Source of the DNA: Lampris incognitus
Lineage: Eukaryota > Chordata > Actinopteri > Lampriformes > Lampridae
Direction of reading: 5' to 3'
Assembly: GCF_029633865.1 (NCBI RefSeq)
Contig: NC_079211.1
Location: 148,708,050-148,772,049 of the forward strand
DNA: 64,000 bases
In this document: one piece after another, positions 21,701 through 34,136 of the stretch
Position numbering within the stretch: position 1 is the stretch's first letter
Layout: the number at the start of each line of letters is the position of its first letter
Translations under genes and position numbers: made by a program
The notes under the pieces: model-generated
The model's input: the letters and a program-made list of their open reading frames with translations, nothing else
Told to the model about the DNA's origin: nothing
Databases searched by the model: none

Positions 21701-24700
21701 AGGGGTCCGCGGACCCCCGGTTGAGAAACACTGGACTAGAGGGTCCGACCACATTTTTAATCAGGTCCTGTCATTTTCCGGGTGTTTGTCGCGGCCAGAG
21801 AGCTAGTGTGTAACCCTGCTGTGTTGATCCGTGCACCGTGTGTAGTGTCCTTAAAGGAGGCCAGGTCACACGTTGAGCGTGTCGACACACAGGCCGGGTA
21901 AACACGCGAGGTGTGACTCATCCAGGGTGCTCTGAGTCCACATGCCCGTGGTGCTGCGCTCCAGGCTCCGCGCAGCGTGCAGGGACTCGCCCCTAAACGG
22001 CACATAGAAAGCCGCCTGCTTGCAGGGCGTTTCACCGCTTGTTTTGATGGCAGACTTGAACTTGCGTCTGATTAAAGACACGCCGTCTCACAACAGCGTA
22101 GCTGCTCATGGACGTTTCCTCGTTTCATGAAGCCTGCGCATGTTTCATGCACAGCCTTGCTGCTGTTTGGTGGGCTGCCCCCTGTCTGAGGAGGCTCCCG
22201 GTGCGGGAAGATGGCGGCGTGAGTTCACCGTTTGCGGAGGCCTCACACCGTCCACTGCATCTGATGCCACTACACGGCGCCGGCTCGACTCGACGGAGTC
22301 GCCCTTTGTTCGTCTCCCATTACCGGCATGTCGGCGACCGTTACCGCCTCTCTGGTACCACCTTCGTCGAGGTTCCGAAGAAGCTGGAGCGGGCCCCAAA
22401 ATCAATGCAGACCTCTGATTGGTCAGGGAAACGCGTCACTGCGTCATTTTGCGTCACGACGTAATCAACGCGCGCATGGGACGAAGAAGAAGAAGAAGAA
22501 GAAGAAGAAGAAGAAGAAGAAGAAGAAGAAGAAGAAGACAGTATCGCCCGACATTTGTGAATACCGAAGAGGTCGAAGCGGCGTTATATTAAAAGCACAT
22601 TTTCAAATTGGAGGGGGAAAAAAACGGATGCCTGAACAAGTCAGAGGTAACATGGGGATTCGAACCGCCGATCCTCGTGTTAGTAGGCAATGGAATAGAC
22701 CGCCGCGCTACCCAGACGCCCCCGCTATTTAGATTCTTAAATTTTTGGGCGGGCGTCTGGGTGGCGTAGCGATCTATTCCGTTGCCTACCAACACGGGGA
22801 TCAGCTGTTCAAATCCCCGTGTTACCTCCGGCTTGGTCGGGCTTCCCTGCAGACACAATCGGCCGTGGCTGCAGGTGGGAAGCCGGATGTGGGTATGTGT
22901 CCTGGTCACTGCACTAGCGCCTCCTCTGGTCGGTCGGGGCGGCTGTTCGAGGGGGAAATGGGGGGATAGCATTATCCTCCCATGCACTGCGTCCCCCTGG
23001 TGAAACTCCTCTCTGTCAGGTGAAAAGAAGCGGCTGGCGACTCCACATGTATGGGAGGGGGCATGTGGTAGTCGGCAGAGGGGGCGGAGCAGCGACCGAG
23101 ATGGCTCGGAAGAGTGGGGTAATCTGCCAGATACAACCGGGGAGAAAAAGGGGGAAAGGCCAACATTTTTTTTTCAAAATTTTGAATCGGAGGGACTCAT
23201 GATCGCTACAGGCCTGATCAGGTTCGTTGGTTGTGTTTAGACTGCAGGCAAACCCAGTTAGTCTCTTCGATCCCGTCTTTAGGACTGACTGTCCACGTTG
23301 TTATTTGCAAGTGAGTAGGTTGATTTGCAGAAATCTGTTTCCACGTTTTTGCTGTTCACACTTGATTAAAGCAGTCTGAACCCAGTCTGGATATGCCTGA
23401 ACTGGGTTTTGAGCGGCCGGTCTGAACATATCCTTTATTTCAACTTGTGCCATCTCTCTCCCCCAGCTGAGTGGATTTTGTCCACTCACTCCTTCAACGT
23501 TGGCACCGTAGACGCCAAAATCTTCAGCGGGCCAGCGAGTGAAGAGTTTGGCTACACCATCCAGCAAGTGACGAATCATCAGGGCAAATGGTACGAATGG
23601 GAGTCATCCTCACCGGAAAGAAAGTTGTTCTCACCGTGACGTGTTTGTATTCACTCTGAAATGTCTTCAGAAAGGAAGAAAGAGAGCCGCTTTATTTTGT
23701 CAGTGTGCAGGTTACAGTGAAATGTGTCTCCTGCGTGTAACTGTCCTGTTGTGTAGAAGCAGGGGGCAGCTGCAGCGCCCGGGGAGCACCTCCAGTTCTT
23801 CTTTCCACTGCCTTGCTCAGGGGCACAGGCAGGAGTGTTAACCCTAACATGCATGTCTTTTTGATGGTGGGAGGAACCCCACGCAGAGAACATACAAACT
23901 CCACACACAAAGGACCTGGGACGGCCTCGGGCTCGAACCCAGGGCCTTCTTGCTGTGAGGCAGCAGTGCTGACCACTGGGCCGCCGTCCCGCCGTCTTTC
24001 GGTGCAGCAGCAAGTGCAGCGTTTATTCATTCACAGTTCTGTTGTCATGCTTGTGCAACATTCAGCATTGCAACATGACGATGTGGTTTCATTGAAGTCC
24101 TGTTTCTCACAGGCCTCTAAACAGTATTAACAATTGATGCGTCCCGCATGTCCAGGTCCAGAGCAGCAGATGAGATGGGCCTATATTCAGTTGTTGGCAC
24201 TTAATAATAGTTACTACTGATGCACCTAAATTTTTTTTTTTCTAAATTTATTTCTGATTTTTCTCCCAATTTAGTTGCCAATCGATCCCTATTTTAGTTC
24301 AAACACCTACCCTCATACTGCATGCGTTCGCCAACTGCATCTCTCCGGCCTGCAGTCTCGAAGGAGACGCCTCGCCACTTCCGTGACAAGGTGAATCCAG
24401 GCTGAACCACTGCTTTTTCCGACACACCCAGAGACGCATTCATGTGACGAACACAAGCCGACTCCACCCCCCTCCCGAAGACAGCGTTGCCAGTTATCGC
24501 TGCTTGATCGAGTCTGGCCATAGTCGGATCTGACGAGACCGAGGCGCAAACCTCGGTCCCCAGTGGGCAACTGCATCAACACAAAGCCGATGCTTAGACC
24601 GCTACACCACCACGGACCGATCGCCTAAATTATGATGTTTGAATGTGAAAGTATCCGTTTTTTTATTACAAATTGAAACTGTAACAAAGAAGCTTGTCCG

Positions 24701-24797
24701 CCATGTCTGGTACGACTGACATCACAGGGTCTTAATGTTGTGTTTCGTTACAACCTAAATTTAAAGGGAAATGATGTTGATTTTCAACACACACACA

Positions 24798-24851
<54 letters not shown>

Positions 24852-25697
24852 GCAGTAAGTAAGTTTTCACATTCACAGATGGTCTGCCAGTGGCGTCACA
24901 ATTTTGCGTCATTTCAGAGACACACACAAGACTGCACAGCGCTGTGGCTGCAAGTAGAGTGTTATGCATACAACATACAGTACGGTACAACATACGTACG
25001 TATACAAGAATAAATACAGATCATCTTATGATAAATGCTGAAAAACCAGGATTGTTTCCCTTGAAGTGACCGAAGCTGTGAAATGGATTTTGTCTTTGCA
25101 GAGACAGCCAGCAGCCTCTGTGTGCACTAAGTAACGCAGGCTGGGCCCCATGAACCCACCATATGAAGAGCCTGCAGTGAACAAAACAAAACATCTCAGA
25201 CTGCATGTTTATGAGTTTCATTAAACTTGTATATCTTGCTCCTCTTCCTAAAGGCTCTTGGTCGGCGCTCCGTGGAGTGGTTTCACCCGAAACAGGAAAG
25301 GAGATGTTTACAAGTGTCCCATCTTGGGGTCTAAAAGCACCTGTGACAAGCTCAATCTTCAGGGTAAGACCGCGCACTATCTTCTCATCGTTGGCCTGTT
25401 AAGCCAAACTACAGCAAATGCATTCAAACCTGGGGTGGTTTGAAACCAGACATCAGTCCGACCTGCAAGTGGGGGTCTTGTGAACTGACCTGTCATGTTA
25501 AAGACGTCTGCGTACTACAGTGACCTGCTTTGTGGCATCAGTCACATTTGTAAGGTTTGAACATATATGACAGATGATCCTGATTCCTGATATGTACACA
25601 TAGAGTGATATATACATATAGAATGATATATACATGTAGAATGGTATATACATATAGAGTGCATCACTGGGATTTCCACAAATAGAGACTAAACTGC

Positions 25698-25731
<34 letters not shown>

Positions 25732-26174
25732 GATATATGGTAACACTTTATTTGAAGCTTGCATCTATAATGCCCTAAAAGCATCTATAATTCTCTATAA
25801 GACCCCATAAGCATCTATTGCATCTATAACACCCATACTTTCCTATAATGTGTATTACAATGACTGGCGGCTATGGCTGAAGGCTGTGAAATAGCACTGA
25901 AGTTCATTATGAATCTCTGCAAAACTTGAGCAAAACAAGTTGGCTATGATGCATTATGACATTTGACAGATAAACAGGCTAATGACATATTTATAGTGCA
26001 TAAATCCGTTTTAAATTGACGTAGTGTATCATAAAGGTGGTTATGAGGTGTTGTGAGGGCATATACATGGTTATAATGAATCTTACAATGACTTATAGCT
26101 ACATTTATAGGGCGTTATAGATGCTTATCAGATGCTCATCATTGGGATTTCCACAAATACTAGAGACTGAATTG

Positions 26175-26251
<77 letters not shown>

Positions 26252-29200
26252 AATGAATTTAACTTACATTAATTTAACTGCCTCTTCACAGACTCTGTCA
26301 GTATTCCAGATGTGCAAAACATTTACACCAATATGAGTCTGGGTATGACTCTCGTCCGCATGCCCACGATCAGTGGGTCGCTGGTAAGCGTGTGTGTGTG
26401 TGTGTGTGGGTGTGTGTGTGCGTGTGTTCTCATAGTTCTATCTTGGTGAGGACCAATGTGAAAGTGAGGAGATTTGGTTGTTCCTTACTTCTTAAGGGTT
26501 CGGACTTGGGTTAGGGTTAGAATTAGGACTTGGTATCCCTGCCTCTGTGTTCCCCTTCAGGAGAGTGACCTCAAATTTCAAATATTTAGGGATTACGGTT
26601 CTTCGCTCCATTCAGCTTTTACACAAACTAAACTTCTCCCCTTTAATTGACAAATGCAAACAAGATCTGGAGCGCTGGTGCACACGACCATTACCGATGG
26701 CTGGGCGCACTAGCTTGCTTAAAATGAAGGTTGTTCCTGTATCTTTTTCAGAACATTCCTACATTCATTCCAAAAAAAACTTTCTTGACAGGATGTTCTC
26801 TAACTTTATCTGGGATGGCAGACAGCCCCGGATATGCAAGGACTTCCTACAACGTCCCAAAGCACTGAGGGGGATGGCTATGCCCGGTCTTCTTTACTAC
26901 TAGTAATATCCAGGAAGTTGTCATGCACGTTCAGAGCAGCTCGCTTGAGCACACACCTGAGTGGGCGAAGATAGAATCCCATGATCATCCTATTCATTTC
27001 TTAGTCACTTCCCCGCTGCCAGTGGTAGTTGGCACACCACACAAAAACCCGGATACAGCTCATACAATCAGAATATGGACTCAAGTTAGGAAAACACTTG
27101 GTCTGCAGAAAGCCTCCTTAATGACACCCATTATGTCAAACCATCTCTTTACCCCCACCAGGTTAGATGTGGCTTTTCGAGCACGGCATGAGAATTCGAT
27201 TTATAAAGGATATATATTTTGATTGGGTATTTGCTTCATTCAATCAGTTGGTAGAAAAATTTAACCTACCCCACTCCCACTTCTACCGCTATTTACAGAT
27301 TAGGCATTTTGTTCAGAAGGGTTTCCATCCTTTCCCTGAGATACCTCTGACAACATCAATCGATACACTTTAGCCACAGAGGCTACTCTCAAGGGCACCA
27401 TCACAAGGATCTATAATAAACTAGCCACTACAAATCCTCAGCCAATGGCTAGCCTTCGAAACCTCTGGGAGCAGGATCTTGGTACTCCTCTCCCTGGTGA
27501 TCTGTGGGAGGCAGTTTTGGATCAGGTACACTCTTCCTCTTTATGCAGTAGATTTGGATCAGGTACTCTCTTCCGCTTCATGCAGTAGATTTGGATAAGG
27601 TACTCTCTTCTTCATGCGGTAGAAAAGGATCAGATGCTCTCTTCCTCTTCATGCAGTAGATTTGGATCAGGTACACTCTTCCTCTTTATGCAGTAGATTT
27701 GGATCAGGTACAGTCTTCCGCTTCATGCAGTAGATTTGGATAAGGTGCTGTCTTCTTCATTCGGTAGAAAAGGATCAGGTACGCTCTTCCTCTTCATGCG
27801 GTAGATTTGGATCATGTACTCAATTCCTCTCCATGCAGTAGATTTGGATCAGGTACTCTCTTCCTCTTCATGCGGTAGATTTGGATCAGGTACTCAATTC
27901 CTCTCCATGCAGTAGATTTGGATCAGGTACTCTCTTCGTCTTCATGCAGTAGATTTGGATCAGGTACGCTCTTCCTCTTCATGCGGTAGACTTGGATCAG
28001 GTACTCTCTTCCTCTTCATGCAGTAGATTTGGATCAGGTACTCTCTTCCTCTTCATGCAGTAGATTTGGATCAGGTACACTCTTGCTCTTCATGCAGTAG
28101 ATTTGCATCAGGTACTCTCTTCCTCTTCCTGCGGTAGATTTGGATCAGGTACTCTTTCTCTTCATGCGGTAGATTTGGATCAGGTACACTCTTGCTCTTC
28201 ATGCGGTAGATTTGGATCAGGTACTCTCTTCCTCTTCATGCAGTAGATTTGGATCAGGTACTCTCTTCCTCTTCATGCGGTAGATTTGGATCAGGTACTG
28301 GCTTCCTCTTCATGCAGTAGATTTGGATCAGGTACTCTCTTCCTCTTCATGCAGTAGATTTGGATCAGGTACACTCTACCTCTTCATGCAGTAGATTTGG
28401 ATCAGGTACTCTCTTCCTCTTCATGCAGTAGATTTGGATCAGGTACTCGCTTCCTCTTCATGCAGTAGATTTGGATCAGGTACACTCTTCCTCTTCATGC
28501 AGTAGATTTGGATCAGGTACTCTCTTCCTCTTCATGCGGTAGATTTGGATCAGGTACACTCTTCATGCAGTAGATTTGGATCAGGTACTCTCTTCCTCTT
28601 CATGCGGTAGATTTGGATCAGGTACTCTCTTCCTCTTCATGCGGTAGATTTGGATCAGGTACACTCTTCCTCTTCATGCAGTAGATTTGGATCAGGTACT
28701 CTCTTCCTCTTCATGCGGTAGATTTGGATCAGGTACTCAATTCCTCTCCATGCAGTAGATTTGGATCAGGTACTCTCTTCCTCTTCGTGCAGTAGATTTG
28801 GATCGGGTACACTCTTCCTCTTCATGCAGTAGATTTGGATCAGGTACACTCTTCCTCTTCATGCGGTAGATTTGGATCAGGTACACTCTTCCTCTTCATG
28901 CGGTAGATTTGGATCAGGTACACTCTTCTTCATGCAGTAGATTTGGATCAGGTACTCTCTTCCTCTTCATGCGGTAGATTTGGATCAGGTACTCTCTTCC
29001 TCTTCATGCGGTAGATTTGGATCAGGTACACTCTTGCTCTTCATGCAGTAGATTTGGATCAGGTACTCTCTTCCTCTTCATGCGGTAGATTTGGATCAGG
29101 TACTGGCTTCCTCTTCATGCAGTAGATTTGGATCAGGTACTCTCTTCCTCTTCATGCAGTAGATTTGGATCAGGTACTCAATTCCTCTCCATGCAGTAGA

Positions 29201-32200
29201 TTTGGATCAGGTACACTCTTCCTCTTCATGCAGTAGATTTGGATCAGGTACTCTCTTCCTCTTCATGCAGTAGATTTGGATCAGGTACTCTCTTCCTCTT
29301 CATGCAGTAGATTTGGATCAGGTACTCAATTCCTCTCCATGCAGTAGATTTGGATCAGGTACTCTCTTCCTCTTCGTGCAGTAGATTTGGATCGGGTACA
29401 CTCTTCCTCTTCATGCAGTAGATTTGGATCAGGTACACTCTTCCTCTTCATGCGGTAGATTTGGATCAGGTACACTCTTCCTCTTCATGCGGTAGATTTG
29501 GATCAGGTACACTCTTCTTCATGCAGTAGATTTGGATCAGGTAAACTCTTCCTCTTCATGAAGTAGATTTGGATCAGGTACTCGCTTACTCTTCATGCAG
29601 TAGATTTGGATCAGGTACTCTCTTCCTCTTCATGCAGTAGATTTGGATCAGGTACACTCTTCCTCTTCGTGCAGTAGATTTGGATCGGGTACACTCTTCC
29701 TCTTCATGCAGTAGATTTGGATCAGGTACTCAATTCCTCTTCATGCGGTAGATTTGGATCAGGTACACTCTTCCTCTTCATGCAGTAGATTTGGATCAGG
29801 TACTCTCTTCCTCTTCATGCGGTAGATTTGGATCAGGTACTCTCTTCCTCTTCATGTGGTAGATTTGGATCAGGTACACTCTTCCTCTTCATGCAGTAGA
29901 TTTGGATCAGGTACTCTCTTCCTCTTCATGCGGTAGATTTGGATCAGGTACTCAATTCCTCTCCATGCAGTAGATTTGGATCAGGTACTCTCTTCCTCTT
30001 CGTGCAGTAGATTTGGATCGGGTACTCTCTTCCTCTTCGTGCAGTAGATTTGGATCGGGTACACTCTTCCTCTTCATGCAGTAGATTTGGATCAGGTACT
30101 CTCTTCCTCTTCATGCGGTAGATTTGGATCAGGTACACTCTTCCTCTTCATGCGGTAGATTTGGATCAGGTACACTCTTCCTCTTCATGCAGTAGATTTG
30201 GATCAGGTACTCTCTTCCTCTTCATGCGGTAGATTTGGATCAGGTACTCAATTCCTCTCCATGCAGTAGATTTGGATCAGGTACACTCTTCCTCTTCATG
30301 CGGTAGATTTGGATCAGGTACACTCTTCTTCATGCAGTAGATTTGGATCAGGTACTCTCTTCCTCTTCATGCGGTAGATTTGGATCAGGTACTCTCTTCC
30401 TCTTCATGCGGTAGATTTGGATCAGGTACACTCTTGCTCTTCATGCAGTAGATTTGGATCAGGTACTCTCTTCCTCTTCATGCAGTAGATTTGGATCAGG
30501 TACTCTCTTCCTCTTCATGCAGTAGATTTGGATCAGGTACACTCTTCCTCTTCATGAAGTAGATTTGGATCAGGTACTCGCTTACTCTTCATGCAGTAGA
30601 TTTGGATCAGATACTCTCTTCCTCTTCATGCAGTAGATTTGGATCAGGTACTCGCTTCCTCTTCGTGCAGTAGATTTGGATCGGGTACACTCTTCCTCTT
30701 CATGCAGTAGATTTGGATCAGGTACTCAATTCCTCTTCATGCGGTAGATTTGGATCAGGTACACTCTTCCTCTTCATGCAGTAGATTTGGATCAGGTACT
30801 CTCTTCCTCTTCATGCGGTAGATTTGGATCAGGTACTCTCTTCCTCTTCATGTGGTAGATTTGGATCAGGTACACTCTTCCTCTTCATGCAGTAGATTTG
30901 GATCAGGTACTCTCTTCCTCTTCATGCGGTAGATTTGGATCAGGTACTCAATTCCTCTCCATGCAGTAGATTTGGATCAGGTACTCTCTTCCTCTTCGTG
31001 CAGTAGATTTGGATCGGGTACTCTCTTCCTCTTCGTGCAGTAGATTTGGATCGGGTACACTCTTCCTCTTCATGCGGTAGATTTGGATCAGGTACGCTCT
31101 TCCTCTTCATGCGGTAGATTTGGATCAGGTACACTCTTCCTCTTCATGCGGTAGATTTGGATCAGGTACACTCTTCCTCTTCATGCGGTAGATTTGGATC
31201 AGGTACACTCTTCTTCATGCAGTAGATTTGGATCAGGTACTCTCTTCCTCTTCATGCAGTAGATTTGGGCTCATCCAGTTTAAGATTGTTCACCGTGTCC
31301 ACCTTACCAAAGCTAAATTGGCCAAAATTTACCCCAACATCAACCCCACTTGTGACAGATGTAAACATGCACCAGCTACCTTGTTGCATATGTTCTGGAC
31401 ATGCCCTAAGCTAAATACATTTTGGTCAGCAATATTTAAAATCTTAAGCGATAGTACAACTATTGATCCACATCCTTTAATTGCCATACTTGGTGTGAGA
31501 CTAGAAGACTGTGACTGGCCATCTAACATGTAAATTGGTATACATAGTCCATGTACAGGAAATCTTCTTGGCAATATTTAACAAGTCCTCCAACCCGTAC
31601 GACCACATAGGTCATTTGTCCTCTAATATGACCCACAGGAGCGCGTCCTAAATTAGCGCCCCTAGCGGCGGCAGGAGATATGCAACAGGTACTTTTCGCC
31701 TCTGTGCATTGTGGGTTTTTAAAACAATGTGAGAACAATACAATATGTAGTCAGTGTGTTTTTGTGTTGTTTCGTCGTTTAGTATAGTAACTAGGATTGC
31801 TATTGGCAGTATGTTTACCTATGAATAACGTTATAAGAGCTAACTTAACGTTAGCCACAAGTTAACAAGTCAGCTAGCGTGGACATTAAACTTTGCTTTT
31901 ATTAATGTTCCTTCTCGCGAGAGCTTATAGAAGGAGATGCTTATTGTTACAGGGAAAGTGACGTATTATAATTACGGAGGTCCACGAGGAAGTAGCTTAA
32001 AACCTTCCTATAGGTTGTAATAAGCTGCCTGTACAAACCAACTATGGGGTCGTTTTTTGGTTGAGGACAGTCTCTTATAGTTAAAGATACATGATAATGG
32101 TGGAAACACTAAATCTGTTCGCTGTTGTCCTGGTAAAGGTGTGTGGACCTCTTTGGGCACAACGGTGTGGCAGTCAGGACTACTACCCAGGACTGTGTGC

Positions 32201-34053
32201 AGGCGTCAGCCCCCTCTTCGAACCTCAGCCTGCCTTTTCCCCTGCCGTCCAGAGTAAGACCATCCATCACTTACACACCAAATACTGCATCAGTATTATC
32301 TACAGTATGCCATCTGCTTGATGTGATACCCCGCGTGTAAGGGTTTATTAACAAGCCAATAACGAATGAGCTTGCCGCCAGCAGGAACATGCACAACGAA
32401 AAGAAGGGGCAATCCATCATCCCACCGTATCTTATGTTTGACACCTGCCTCTTTACCCTGTTTCATTTCCAGCTTGTGGGGGTCCTATGGACATCGTGAT
32501 TGTTTTGGATGGCTCCAACAGTATTTACCCGTGGGCTCCGATGGTCGAGTTTCTACAGAAACTGATACCGGCGCTGGACATCGGGCCGGAAAAAACCCAG
32601 GTGCGTCATTTAGGTTGTGCCCAATGGACTCCTGACGACACCATACTGTAAAAATGGAGCAAGTTAACGTATGGGAAGAACCTCCTTGACCTCTCAGGTC
32701 ATCTGGGACCAGTCTGCTAACTATTAAACCCAACACAGTGAAGCAGCGTTATGTTATTACGCTACACAAGATCCAGAAGATTTATGACCACTTTTTTGTT
32801 TTGGACCCCCCCCCCCTTTCTCCCCAATTGTATCCGGCCAATTACCCTACTCTTCTGCGCTGTCCCGGTCGCTGCTCCACCCCCTCTGTTTATCCTGGGT
32901 GGGCTGCAGACTACCACATGTCTCCTCCGATACATGTGGAGTCGCCAGCCGCTTCTTTTCACCTGACAGTGAGGAGTTTCACCAGGTGGATGTAGCACGT
33001 GGGAGGATCACACTATTCCCCCCAGTTCCCCCCTCCCCCCTGAACAGGCGCCCTGACCGACCAGAGGAGGCGCTAGTGCATCGAACAGGACACAGCCACA
33101 TCCGGCTCCCCGCCCGCAGACACGGCCAGTTGTGTCTGTAGGGATGCCCGACCAAGCCGGAGGTAACACGGGGATTCGAACCAGCGATCCCCATGTTGGT
33201 AGGCAACGGAATAAACTGCTACGCCCCCCACATACACCCCAACTCTGACCGCTTTTAAGACTAACCTAAAACTTTTATGTTGCCATGCCATTAGCTGAAT
33301 CTTCATTTTCACTTTGACCATTTTTTCACTTTGCTCTTTGATCCTGCACTTTTTTATTCTTTGTTTTTCTTTAAAATTTTGTTATCATTTGTTTTTGTCT
33401 TTTCTGTTGTTTGGTCTTATTTTTTATTTCTTATTTTTTGTTCTTATCATTTTTTGTTGTTTTTTGTTTGTGCTTCTGTATTGTTTGTTTTGTTTTTTAT
33501 TTGTTTTTCCTGTGATGGCCTGGCGGCCTGTCAGGGTGTCTCCCCGCCTGCCGCCCAGTGACTGCTGAGATAGGCTCCAACATCCCTGTGACCCCAACTA
33601 GGATATAAGCAGCTTGGATGATGGATGGATGGATTCTATGTTTGTTGTTTTTCATTTCTACTGGTCTTATTTAAAGTCTTTCCATGCCTGACATAAAACA
33701 CTGTGAACTGCCTCTGTGTACAAAATGTACAAATGAACTTGCCATGCGTTGCCAGATGGAAGGGATTCGCCCATTTGCTGTTTTGCCTTCTCGCCGTCGT
33801 TGAACTCGCTGTCTGTTTTAACTCGCCGTTTGTTCTCGTGTCAGGTTAGTGTCATTCAGTACGGAGAAACGGCCCAATTCGAATTCAGGCTGAAGGACTA
33901 TGAAACCAAAGAGGAAGTGGTTGCTGTAGCCTCCAACATCGTGCAGATGTACGGTGGATCTACTAATACCTTTCACGCTATCCAGTATGCCAGGTGGGTG
34001 GCTTTATTTGTGTCTATGCTTTATTTGTGTCTATGCTTTATTTGTGTCTATGC

Positions 34054-34136
<83 letters not shown>

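Noticed and set aside
22108..22464. 118-codon ORF in itga2 intron 1
   Set aside because: Covers a family E fragment and has no recognisable domain; likely chance.
27517..31268. Possible CRISPR array because of regular 37-bp direct repeats
   Set aside because: There are no unique spacers between repeats, the unit comes from L1 coding sequence, and the genome is vertebrate.
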